Positions 16,192 to 24,032 of a stretch of 64,000 nucleotides of DNA are shown here, in pieces (positions within the stretch are counted from its first letter, which is position 1; each line of letters begins with the position of its first letter). The notes under the pieces were generated by a model. It saw only the letters and a program-made list of their open reading frames with translations, had not been told where the DNA came from and did not search any database. The DNA comes from Rhizomicrobium sp. (GTDB lineage Bacteria; Pseudomonadota; Alphaproteobacteria; Micropepsales; Micropepsaceae): NCBI GenBank assembly GCA_037200385.1, contig JBBCGL010000001.1, forward strand, positions 4,851,418-4,915,417, given 5' to 3'. Position numbers and translations under genes: made by a program.

Positions 16192-16896
16192 TCAGGCGCG
16201 GCGGGTCGCAGCGCGGCGGGGCGCGGCCGGCTCGGTCGCTTCCGCCTCCATCCGGCGCAGCAGGTTGTTGCGCGCTTCGGTGAGGTCCATGACGACGGCG
16301 GCGCGGGTCGCCGCGCCGTCGCGGCGCACCAGCGCCTTGATCGCGGCCTGGTGATGGTCGAACGCGGCAAGCTGCCTGTTGATCATCGGCCCGATCTGGA
16401 GCCACAGCGACTCGATCAGCTCCGTGAGCTGCGGCATCCGTGCCAGCCCGTAGATCTTGAAGTGGAACCGCCAGTTCTGGTCGACATATTTGCGCACATT
16501 GCCGGTGCGCTGCGCGGCTTCCATGGCCTCTTCGAATGCCCGCAATTCCGCGATGTCGCCATCGGTGATGGCCTTCGCAGCTTCCTCCGCGGCGAGCCCC
16601 TCGAGCGTGATGCGGATCTTGTAGATCTCCTCGACCTGTTCGCGGGTCAGCTTCGGGACGGCGATGGTTCGATTGGGCCGGGCCTCGAGCGCGCGTTCGG
16701 TGATCAGGCGCCTCACGGCGTCCCGCACCGGCATGGGACTGGTGCCCAAGGCCTTCGCCAGGCTGCGGTAGGACAGCACATGCCCGGGCAGCATCGTGCC
16801 CGTCATCAGGGCATTGCGCAGCTCGTCATAAGCGCGGCCTTGCAAGGTGTCATGTTCAAGCGTTGCAAGCTTGATCTCGGCGGCGCGCCTAGGCAT
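16192..16896 (-). CDS. GntR family regulator with FCD ligand-binding domain
   Basis: This 234-aa regulator has an N-terminal winged helix-turn-helix (about 15-80, with the recognition region LAKALGTSPMPVRDAVRRL). An all-helical FCD effector domain follows (about 90-215), with N-x-x-F-H (NWRFH) and a later DHHQAAIKAL stretch typical of the metal/effector pocket. I chose the ATG at 16896 as the start of the conserved protein. FCD-type GntR proteins usually repress catabolic genes and respond to a pathway acid. It is the only regulator gene in this island, so it is the natural candidate to bind the five inverted repeats in the 4.1-16.1 kb stretch. No copy of the motif was seen in front of its own gene. 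Confidence 0.9.
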   Translation of the reverse strand: MPRRAAEIKLATLEHDTLQGRAYDELRNALMTGTMLPGHVLSYRSLAKALGTSPMPVRDAVRRLITERALEARPNRTIAVPKLTREQVEEIYKIRITLEGLAAEEAAKAITDGDIAELRAFEEAMEAAQRTGNVRKYVDQNWRFHFKIYGLARMPQLTELIESLWLQIGPMINRQLAAFDHHQAAIKALVRRDGAATRAAVVMDLTEARNNLLRRMEAEATEPAAPRRAATRRA

Positions 16897-17103
16897 TCGG
16901 TCTCCGGAACCTTCGACGAGGCCTGCGGCGCTGGGAGTTGCCGAGTCGCCCGAAGGTAAGTTTATGAGATCAAAGATATATCCGCAATGATGATCGGTGC
17001 GATCGTCGACGATCGCCAAACTCGCTGCGACGCCTGATAGCATGGCGCAATGGCGCGCCGCCGCCACGATTGGAGCCGGTTCGGTGCCGGAGAAGGATAG
17101 TAA

Positions 17104-18120
17104 ATGATGTTCGACACTTCGAGTTCATTGGCAGCATTCCTCGATAGGCTGTCCGAGGCCGATGGCGGCGCCCGAGCGGAAGCATCGGCGCGGCAGCAAC
17201 AGCTCACCAAACCGCCCGGTTCGCTGGGTCGCCTGGAAGACATCGCGATATTCCTGTCCGGCTGGCAGAAGCCGTCCATCAAGGCCGAAAATATTCAAGT
17301 CGTCCTGTTTGCTGGAAACCACGGCGTAACGCGGCAGGGCATTTCTCCCTACCCATCGGATGTCACCGCGCAGATGGTTGAGAATTTTCGCAATGGCGGC
17401 GCCGCCATCAGCACGCTCGCCAGGGAATTCGGCCTACGGCTTTCGGTCCATCCCCTCGAATTGGAGCGGCTCACGGGCGATCTCAGTGTCGAAGAGGCGA
17501 TGACCGGGGAGGACGTCCTGGCCGCCTTGAACGCCGGCGCGAGCGCGGTCGACAAGAACGCGGACATCGTCGTGGTCGGCGAGATGGGAATCGGCAATAC
17601 GACCGTCGCCGCAGCGCTTTGTGCTGCCGCGCTTGGCGGTTCCGGCGCGGATTGGGCGGGTGCCGGAACGGGACTGGACGCGGCCGGCGTCGCGCGCAAG
17701 GCGCAAATCATCGATCGCGCCATTGCCCGGTTGGATGCCGAGTCTCGTTCGGCAATGGACATCTTCCGGCATGTCGGCGGCCGCGAGCTCTGCGCCATCG
17801 CCGGCGCGGTTTGTGCCGCCCGGCGTCATCGCATCCCGGTGGTCCTGGACGGATTTGTCGCCTGCGCCGCCGTCGCGCCGCTCTTCGCCGCGAATCCGAA
17901 GATCTTGGAGCACTGCCTGGCCGGCCATCGCTCCGCCGAGCGGGGGCATACGCGGTTGTTGGAGATATTCGGCCTCACGCCCTTGCTCGATCTCGGCATG
18001 CGGCTGGGTGAAGGCAGCGGCGCGGCGCTCGCCACCGCGGTTGTCCGGGCCGCCGTCGCGACGCACAATGGCATGGCGACGTTCGCCCAGGCCGGCGTGT
18101 CGAACAAGGACGCCCGGTAA
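17104..18120 (+). CDS. cobT: Nicotinate-nucleotide:dimethylbenzimidazole phosphoribosyltransferase
   Basis: This 338-aa enzyme makes alpha-ribazole phosphate from dimethylbenzimidazole and nicotinate mononucleotide, activating the lower ligand of cobalamin. The N-terminal KPPGSLGRLEDIA, the central GEMGIGNTT and the C-terminal catalytic-Glu segment LGEGSGAAL are all present. In alphaproteobacterial nomenclature it is also called CobU. A GGAGAAGG ribosome-binding site precedes the ATG; ATG 17107 is an alternative. It starts the plus-strand cobT-cobS-cobU unit. No riboswitch is visible in the roughly 200 bases upstream. Confidence 0.95.
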   Translation: MMFDTSSSLAAFLDRLSEADGGARAEASARQQQLTKPPGSLGRLEDIAIFLSGWQKPSIKAENIQVVLFAGNHGVTRQGISPYPSDVTAQMVENFRNGGAAISTLAREFGLRLSVHPLELERLTGDLSVEEAMTGEDVLAALNAGASAVDKNADIVVVGEMGIGNTTVAAALCAAALGGSGADWAGAGTGLDAAGVARKAQIIDRAIARLDAESRSAMDIFRHVGGRELCAIAGAVCAARRHRIPVVLDGFVACAAVAPLFAANPKILEHCLAGHRSAERGHTRLLEIFGLTPLLDLGMRLGEGSGAALATAVVRAAVATHNGMATFAQAGVSNKDAR

Positions 18121-18125
18121 GCCTT

Positions 18126-18890
18126 ATGACCGCCTTTCTTCCCGCGCGCCTGGACGACATCCGGTTGGGCATGACGACGCTGACGCGATTGCCGATGGGC
18201 CGGTGGCCGTTGCGGTCCGGCGCGACGCTGCGCCGCTCCGTCTGGACATATCCGCTCGCGGGGGCAGTCGTAGGTGCGGTTTCCGGCCTGGCCTTCCAGG
18301 TCGCGGCGCTGGCTCGGCTATCACCGCTGCTTTGTGCGGCCCTCGCTCTGGTCGTCAATGTCCTGGTTACGGGCAGTTTTCACGAAGACGGCTTGGCAGA
18401 CTTCTTTGACGGAATAGGCGGCGGCCGTGACCGCGCCCACAAGCTCGAAGTCATGCGCGACAGCCGCATAGGCACCTACGGCGCCACGGCACTCATTCTG
18501 TCGTTTCTTGTGCGCTGGGCGGCGCTCGCGACCCTCGCGGCGCCGGCGACCGTCATGACGGTCTGGATCGCCGCAGGGGCGCTGTCGCGGGCTGGCATTG
18601 TCGTTCCGTTGCGCCTGCTGGCGCCGGCGCGTCCAGACGGATTGGGGGTCCAAGCGGCGTCGCCACCCGCCATCGCCGCGCTGGTTGCCGCCTTGGGCGC
18701 TCTGGCGATTGCTGTGCCAGTTCTTCGCTGGCAAGCCGCGCCCGTGATCCTCGGCGTACTGTTGGCGTCGTTGCTTGTTACCGGTGTGGCTCATCGGCAG
18801 CTCGGAGGATTCACCGGCGACGTCCTGGGCGCCTGTGCGCTGATCGGGGAAGCGGCCGCGCTCGTTGCGGCAAGTGCGGGATGGATGTGA
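18126..18890 (+). CDS. cobS: Adenosylcobinamide-GDP ribazoletransferase (cobalamin synthase)
   Basis: This 254-aa integral membrane enzyme joins adenosylcobinamide-GDP and alpha-ribazole, the last condensation of the nucleotide loop. The acidic motif DGLADFFDGIGGG near residues 87-100 and the following KLEVMRDSRIGTYG are diagnostic. Several hydrophobic helices follow. It is 5 bases downstream of cobT, and its stop overlaps the next ATG by one base. It is also called CobV in alphaproteobacteria. Confidence 0.95.
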   Translation: MTAFLPARLDDIRLGMTTLTRLPMGRWPLRSGATLRRSVWTYPLAGAVVGAVSGLAFQVAALARLSPLLCAALALVVNVLVTGSFHEDGLADFFDGIGGGRDRAHKLEVMRDSRIGTYGATALILSFLVRWAALATLAAPATVMTVWIAAGALSRAGIVVPLRLLAPARPDGLGVQAASPPAIAALVAALGALAIAVPVLRWQAAPVILGVLLASLLVTGVAHRQLGGFTGDVLGACALIGEAAALVAASAGWM

Positions 18891-19396
18891 TGGGCACGAG
18901 CTGGCTCATTTTCGGCGGCGCGCGGTCGGGCAAAACCCGTCGGGGGCTTGGCATCGCGGGTGCGTTTGCGCGCAGCACCTATATCGCGACTGCGGAAGCG
19001 CGCGATGACGAGATGCGCCGGCGCATCGCGCTGCATCGCGCCGAACGCGGACCGTCATGGTCGACGGTGGAGGCGCCGCTGGACTTGGCCGCAACGCTGC
19101 GAGCTGCCGACGGCCCCGCGCGCGGCATCATGGTCGACTGCCTGACGCTGTGGCTTTCCAACCTGCTCGAGGCGGGCCGGTCCGTCGAAGACGAGACTCG
19201 ATGCCTGATCGAGACGGTCTTCGGGCTGGCCGCGACGACGGTATTCATCTCGAACGAAGTCGGACTTGGCATCGTGCCGGACAATGCGCTCGCGCGGTCC
19301 TTTCGCGATGCCCAGGGCCGCCTCAATCAATCGATGGCGACGGCGGTCAGCCATGTCGAGCTGATGGTCGCCGGCCTTCCGTTGAAACTGAAATAA
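18890..19396 (+). CDS. cobU: Adenosylcobinamide kinase/guanylyltransferase
   Basis: This 168-aa bifunctional enzyme phosphorylates adenosylcobinamide and transfers GMP to it. It shows the P-loop FGGARSGKTR at the very N-terminus, the GMP-acceptor region LHRAERG near residues 45-52 and the conserved ISNEVGLGIVP. I chose the ATG at 18890, one base overlapping cobS (TGATG), because the P-loop then begins near residue 7 as in the family; ATG 18881 is possible. Its last 70 bases overlap the convergent cbiB gene. Confidence 0.93.
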   Translation: MGTSWLIFGGARSGKTRRGLGIAGAFARSTYIATAEARDDEMRRRIALHRAERGPSWSTVEAPLDLAATLRAADGPARGIMVDCLTLWLSNLLEAGRSVEDETRCLIETVFGLAATTVFISNEVGLGIVPDNALARSFRDAQGRLNQSMATAVSHVELMVAGLPLKLK

Positions 19397-20334
19397 AGCG
19401 CCGCGGCCAGCACGAGAACGAACAGGATGGCACAGGCGCGCAGCATGATCTGCAAGCCCCGGTCCAGGTCCGCGACAAGGGGCAGGCTGCCTTCGCCGTG
19501 GATCCACGGTTCGTTCGTTATCTCGCCGTGATAGGCACGCGGTCCCGACAGGCGGATATCGAGAACGCCGGCGATCGCGGCTTCCGGCCAGCCCGCATTC
19601 GGGGACCTGTGATGGCGCGCTTCGGTGGCCATCACGCGCAAGGCCCTTGCCGACATCCCGGCGAGCGCGACGAGCAGTCCGGTGAGGCGCGCCGGTACCA
19701 GATTGACCAGGTCATCGATACGCGCGGAGACGCGGCCGAAATAGAGATGCTTCGGCGTTCTGTGTCCTATCATCGAGTCGGCCGTGTTGATGGCCTTGTA
19801 GAGAACCAGTCCCGGAAAGCCCAAGAGGCAACCCCAGAACAGTGGCGCCACCACGCCATCGGAGAGATTCTCGAAAAGGCTTTCGATGGCGGCGCGGCAG
19901 ATCGCGCTGTGATCGAGGCTTCGGACGTCGCGCCCGACGATCTGGCCGAGCGCGGTCCGCGCGCCCTCGATATCGTCGGCCCGTAACGGCATGGCTACGG
20001 CATGGGCGTGGTCGTAGAGGCTTCGCTGCGCCAGAAGTGTGCTGGCGAGCAGCGCCAAGACGGCCATGCCTGTCCAGGAGCGTGACAAGACATGATCGAG
20101 TGCCCAAGCCACGGCTCCAGACAGCGCCAACAGAACCATGAGGGTGAGCGCGCCGGCCACGATGCCGAAGCCCGGTGACGCCGGCCGCCGGTTGAGGGCA
20201 CGGTCCAGCAGCACCAGCAGGTTCCCCATCCACGCCACGGGATGGGGTATGCGCTTGTAAAGCCATGCCGGATCGCCGATGCAGGCGTCCAGCGCCAGCG
20301 CGGCGGACATGACGATCAGGTTGTGGGCGACCAT
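19327..20334 (-). CDS. cbiB: Adenosylcobinamide-phosphate synthase (CbiB/CobD)
   Basis: This 335-aa membrane protein attaches the aminopropanol arm to adenosylcobyric acid. It begins with the family-typical LALDACIGDP and HPVAWMG and has ESLFENLSDGVVAPLFW in the middle. Multiple hydrophobic helices are evident. It is the distal gene of the btuB-btuD-cobD-cobQ unit and overlaps cobQ by 19 bases. It is also convergent with and overlaps cobU. The Salmonella name is CbiB; Pseudomonas denitrificans uses CobD. Confidence 0.94.
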   Translation of the reverse strand: MVAHNLIVMSAALALDACIGDPAWLYKRIPHPVAWMGNLLVLLDRALNRRPASPGFGIVAGALTLMVLLALSGAVAWALDHVLSRSWTGMAVLALLASTLLAQRSLYDHAHAVAMPLRADDIEGARTALGQIVGRDVRSLDHSAICRAAIESLFENLSDGVVAPLFWGCLLGFPGLVLYKAINTADSMIGHRTPKHLYFGRVSARIDDLVNLVPARLTGLLVALAGMSARALRVMATEARHHRSPNAGWPEAAIAGVLDIRLSGPRAYHGEITNEPWIHGEGSLPLVADLDRGLQIMLRACAILFVLVLAAALYFSFNGRPATISSTWLTAVAID

Positions 20335-21803
20335 CCGGGGTGCTCGGCAAACGACAACAAGGTCTCGATATCCAACGTATCAGCCAGGACGGCCGCGATC
20401 TCGTCCAGCGCGGCATCGACGGACGCATCGAAGGCAAAGGGTTTTGACAGTCGCGGGTCGATGGATGTGAGCCAGGCCCGCCGAAACGCATCTGAACCGA
20501 ACAGCCCATGAAGATAGGTGCCTTCGATGCGGCCGTCGGCCGATACGGCGCCGTCGTCGCGGCCTTCGATTTGCACCATGGGTCGGGCGCAATCGGCGCC
20601 CGTGGTCCGGCCCATGTGGATTTCGTAGCCCTCCACGTCTGCATCATAGCCTGGTGCTCGTCCCGTGCACCGGCGCACGGCTTTCTCTGCCGCCATCTCC
20701 GTTTCAGCGTCGAGCAACGCGAGACCGGGTGCTTCCGCGACGGCGCCATCCGACCCACCGGGATCGCGCACGGCCCGGCCCAGCATCTGATACCCGCCGC
20801 ACAAGCCCAGGATGCGCGCGCCGGCCCTTGCGTTGGCGCGGATGTCGATGTCCCAGCCCTGTTCGCGCAGCATCGCCAGATCGCTCAGCGTCGACTTCGT
20901 GCCGGGCAGGATGATGGCATCGACGCCCATGGGAATGGGCTGACCCGGCGGGACGAACGCGACGGAGACGCCGGGTTCGGCCCGCAAGGGATCGAGATCG
21001 TCGAAATTGGCGATGTGCGCCAGCATCGGCACCGCGATGCGGATTTTGGCGTCCGCGTGGCTACGCGAGCCGCCTTGCAGCGGCACGGCATCTTCCGCCG
21101 GAAGCCGCGCGGCGGCCGTCAGCCAGGGGACGATGCCCAGCGAAGTCCAGCCGGTATGACGGGTAACATCCTGCATTCCCGGCGCGAAGAGCGAGATATC
21201 GCCGCGAAACTTGTTGACCAGGAAGCCGCGGATGCGCGCGCGATCCGGCGGGGCCAATACCTGATGCGTGCCCACGAGGCTTGCGATGACGCCACCGCGG
21301 TCGATATCGCCGATCAGGACGACGGGGACGCCGAAGGCCTCGGCAAAGCCCATATTGGCCACGTCGCTGGCGCGCAGGTTGGTTTCCGCCGCGCTGCCGG
21401 CGCCCTCCACGATCAGCAGATCGCAGCTCTCCGCCATATGCGTGAAGCTCTCGCCGATGGCGGGCAGCAGCCGCTCGCGCTTGTCGTGCCAGTTGCGGGC
21501 GTTCAAGCGCCCGGCGACGCGGCCCTGCAGGACGAGTTGCGATGTGTGATCGGCCTCCGGCTTCAGCAGGACCGGGTTCATGTGGATGCTGGGGTTCAGC
21601 CCCGCCGCACGCGACTGCAAGGCTTGCGCGCGCCCGATCTCGCCGCCGTCCTCGGTCACCGCGGAATTGTTGGACATGTTCTGCGGCTTGAACGGCGCCA
21701 CCTTGAACCCGCGATTGCGGAACAGGCGGCAAAGCCCGGCGACGAGGACCGATTTGCCCACGTCGGATCCTGTACCCTGGCACATGAGGACGCGCGCGGT
21801 CAT
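20316..21803 (-). CDS. cobQ: Cobyric acid synthase
   Basis: This 495-aa glutamine-dependent amidotransferase amidates the b, d, e and g carboxyls of adenosylcobyrinic a,c-diamide. The N-terminal ATP-binding GTGSDVGKS (about 10-18), the C-terminal glutamine amidotransferase nucleophile in LGLCGGYQMLG and the active-site His in GTYLHGLF are visible. I chose the ATG at 21803; it overlaps the stop of the upstream cobD by 4 bases (ATGA). The length is normal for CobQ. Confidence 0.95.
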   Translation of the reverse strand: MTARVLMCQGTGSDVGKSVLVAGLCRLFRNRGFKVAPFKPQNMSNNSAVTEDGGEIGRAQALQSRAAGLNPSIHMNPVLLKPEADHTSQLVLQGRVAGRLNARNWHDKRERLLPAIGESFTHMAESCDLLIVEGAGSAAETNLRASDVANMGFAEAFGVPVVLIGDIDRGGVIASLVGTHQVLAPPDRARIRGFLVNKFRGDISLFAPGMQDVTRHTGWTSLGIVPWLTAAARLPAEDAVPLQGGSRSHADAKIRIAVPMLAHIANFDDLDPLRAEPGVSVAFVPPGQPIPMGVDAIILPGTKSTLSDLAMLREQGWDIDIRANARAGARILGLCGGYQMLGRAVRDPGGSDGAVAEAPGLALLDAETEMAAEKAVRRCTGRAPGYDADVEGYEIHMGRTTGADCARPMVQIEGRDDGAVSADGRIEGTYLHGLFGSDAFRRAWLTSIDPRLSKPFAFDASVDAALDEIAAVLADTLDIETLLSFAEHPGWSPTT

Positions 21804-22828
21804 GCCGGGGCCGTCCAAGCCAACAATGCGGCATCCAGTCTGGCATGCGCGGCATCGTCGGGCAGCAGGCCGAAGCGCAGCCAGTTCGGATGGGCCGCGA
21901 ACCGCCGAACATAGAGGCCGTGCGTGCAGAGCGCGTGAAAAAGTTCTGCCGCGCGCGGATGCCCGAATAGGAGAAAGAGGTCCGTGCCGCCGACATAGGT
22001 CAGGCCGTGCCGTGTCAAAAGGCCTTTCAGGCGGGATGCGGCGCTCGCGAGCCGCTCGCGCGTATCGGTGTGCCAAGCGACATCGCGATAGGCCCGTGCG
22101 CCGACCTCGAGTGCCGGACCTGAGACCGCCCATGGACCGATGAGCGCCTCCAGGCGCCGCGCGAATGTCTCTTGGGCGACAACCACACCAAGCCGCAATC
22201 CAGCCAGGCCGAAGAACTTGCCGAAGGATCGCAGCACGATCGTTCGATTCCGGGCACAGAGCGCCGCCGCACTCGTCGACGGCATCACGTCGGCGAAAGC
22301 TTCGTCGACGATCAGCCATTGGCCTTTGCGCGATCGCGCCGCCGCGAGGCGTTGGATTTCGTCCCCTGTCCAGAAACGGCCATTCGGGTTGTTTGGATTT
22401 GTGAGCAGGAGGATGTCCGTGTCCTCTGCCGCAATCAAGTCGGCGTCTACATCGCGCACCTTATGTCCAGCGAGCTCCCAGGAGGGCCGGTGCTCGCCGT
22501 ATGTCGGATCCAGGATGGAGACCGATGTGGGCTTGAAGAGCGTCGGCAGAAGCGAGATGGCCGACTGCGATCCCGGAAGAAGCGCGATGTTCTGCGGCGC
22601 GACGCCGAGATAGCTTGCCGTCGCCTCCGCGCATTCGCGATTGAGGCTGGGCGATGGGAGCCTGTGCCAAGCGGCATCGCTGACCGGCTGGTGCGGGTAC
22701 GGCCATGGATTGATGCCCGTGGAGAGATCGAGCCAGGGCTGAGGCGCGTTGGGATAGTAGGCGTCGAGGAAATCGCAGCCGGATCCCCCGTGCGGCAGGA
22801 CGGGCGGAGCGGGGCGGGTCTCAGTCAT
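21800..22828 (-). CDS. cobD: Threonine-phosphate decarboxylase (CobD/CobC)
   Basis: This 342-aa PLP-dependent fold-I protein resembles L-threonine-O-3-phosphate decarboxylase, which provides aminopropanol phosphate for the nucleotide loop. The PLP lysine is in RSFGKFFGLAGLRLG, preceded by TNPNNPNGR and IVDEAF. Alphaproteobacterial naming is CobC. It overlaps cobQ downstream by 4 bases and the DUF1636 gene upstream by 8 bases, so it lies in one tight operon. Histidinol-phosphate aminotransferase homology is expected, but the context makes the cobalamin role clear. Confidence 0.9.
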   Translation of the reverse strand: MTETRPAPPVLPHGGSGCDFLDAYYPNAPQPWLDLSTGINPWPYPHQPVSDAAWHRLPSPSLNRECAEATASYLGVAPQNIALLPGSQSAISLLPTLFKPTSVSILDPTYGEHRPSWELAGHKVRDVDADLIAAEDTDILLLTNPNNPNGRFWTGDEIQRLAAARSRKGQWLIVDEAFADVMPSTSAAALCARNRTIVLRSFGKFFGLAGLRLGVVVAQETFARRLEALIGPWAVSGPALEVGARAYRDVAWHTDTRERLASAASRLKGLLTRHGLTYVGGTDLFLLFGHPRAAELFHALCTHGLYVRRFAAHPNWLRFGLLPDDAAHARLDAALLAWTAPA

Positions 22829-23219
22829 CGGGTTGCGCCGTGTAGCCTTGCGGCGGAAAGCGAACGAGGAAATGCCCCTTCACGCCTTCGGGCCATTGCG
22901 CGTATGGCACCACGCCGAATTCGCTCTCCCGGTAGAGACGGAAGAAGGCGAGGATGGCCTCTGCGTCGCTCGCACGCGGCCGGAAATCGCCGAGGACATA
23001 GCCGATCTTGCCGGGCGCCCTTAGGTGAATCGTGCAATGACGCGAGCAGCCGAACAGGCAGGCCATTTCCTCGATCACGACGTCGCCGGCTACGCGTTTC
23101 AGCTCTTGCACGAGCAGAGCACCGCCACGACGGCCGTCCGCGTCTTCGCGCGCGTCTTGCGAGAACCGGCAGGTGCTGCAGACGACGATGCTGGCTCGGG
23201 CTTCGGTCTTCCTAAGCAT
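22821..23219 (-). CDS. DUF1636 family Cys-rich metal-binding protein
   Basis: This 132-aa protein resembles the DUF1636 family, commonly found beside cobalamin genes. Six cysteines fall in two groups, VVCSTC at the N-terminus and ACLFGCSRHC in the middle, suggesting an iron-sulfur cluster or a bound metal. I chose the ATG at 23219 because it overlaps the btuD stop by 8 bases. The function is not established; possible roles are a cobalt-handling or redox accessory protein. Confidence 0.8.
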   Translation of the reverse strand: MLRKTEARASIVVCSTCRFSQDAREDADGRRGGALLVQELKRVAGDVVIEEMACLFGCSRHCTIHLRAPGKIGYVLGDFRPRASDAEAILAFFRLYRESEFGVVPYAQWPEGVKGHFLVRFPPQGYTAQPDD

Positions 23220-24021
23220 GGGCGTGGCGCTCCGTGGCTTCCGCTCGCAGAAGCCGGCGCCAGGCCAGAACGAATTGTTCGTCCTGCTCGCGGCCGTATA
23301 CACCCTCGACGCCGTAGGTCCGATCCAGGTTCGCCGGAGACAGCACCGTCGCCGCATCGCCCTCCGCGACCAGCCGCCCACCGTTCAGCATGACGAGCAT
23401 GTCGCAGAAACGCGCCGCCAGAAGCAGGTCGTGAAGCACGGCAATGACCAGCTTCCCATCCCGCGCGAGATCGCGCAGCAGCTCCATGACATGCAATTGG
23501 TGATAGGGATCGAGCGACGCCACGGGTTCGTCGGCGAGCAGCACGGGGGCCTCCACTGCCAATGCCCGCGCGATCATGATCCGCGCTCGTTCCCCCCCGG
23601 ACAAGGTGGTGACGATGCGGTCGGCAAAGGGCGCGACGTCGGCACGGCGCATGGCGCTCGCGACGGCGCGCGCGTCATCTTCCGACGCGGACGCAAATCT
23701 GGAGAGGTGCGGCAACCGGCCCAGCGCCACCACGTGATCGGCACGCAGCGGCCAGTGCAGTGTGTGCCCTTGTGGAAGATAGGCCACCTTTCGCGCGAGC
23801 GTGCGCCGGTCGATCGTCGCGATGTCGACGCCGTCCAACGCAATGGTTCCTCGCTCCGGCGCTATCAGGCAAGCCAGCGTCCGCACCAACGTCGATTTTC
23901 CCGCGCCGTTGGGCCCGATCAAGCCGACCAGCCCACCCGACGACAGGTCGAGTTTGATGCCGTCCAGGATCGTCTTCCCGCCCAGGCAAACCTTGAGATC
24001 GTCGACCTTCAGGTCGGTCAT
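23212..24021 (-). CDS. btuD: Cobalamin/iron-chelate ABC transporter ATPase
   Basis: This 269-aa ABC ATPase is of the FecE/BtuD type. Walker A GPNGAGKST (about 36-44), the signature LSGGERARI, Walker B VLLADEP and the H-loop HDL are all visible. It lies 11 bases after btuB in the riboswitch-led operon and would energise the BtuC permease encoded at 26302-27315. The overall length and position support cobalamin transport rather than siderophore transport. Confidence 0.9.
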   Translation of the reverse strand: MTDLKVDDLKVCLGGKTILDGIKLDLSSGGLVGLIGPNGAGKSTLVRTLACLIAPERGTIALDGVDIATIDRRTLARKVAYLPQGHTLHWPLRADHVVALGRLPHLSRFASASEDDARAVASAMRRADVAPFADRIVTTLSGGERARIMIARALAVEAPVLLADEPVASLDPYHQLHVMELLRDLARDGKLVIAVLHDLLLAARFCDMLVMLNGGRLVAEGDAATVLSPANLDRTYGVEGVYGREQDEQFVLAWRRLLRAEATERHAHA

Positions 24022-24032
24022 GGCCTTCCGCC

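Noticed and set aside
16897-17103. Possible cobalamin riboswitch or GntR operator before cobT
   Set aside because: No B12 box, CCCGCAACTG-like core or TGTGAT-N5-ATCACA match was found; only an A/T-rich promoter-like stretch is present.
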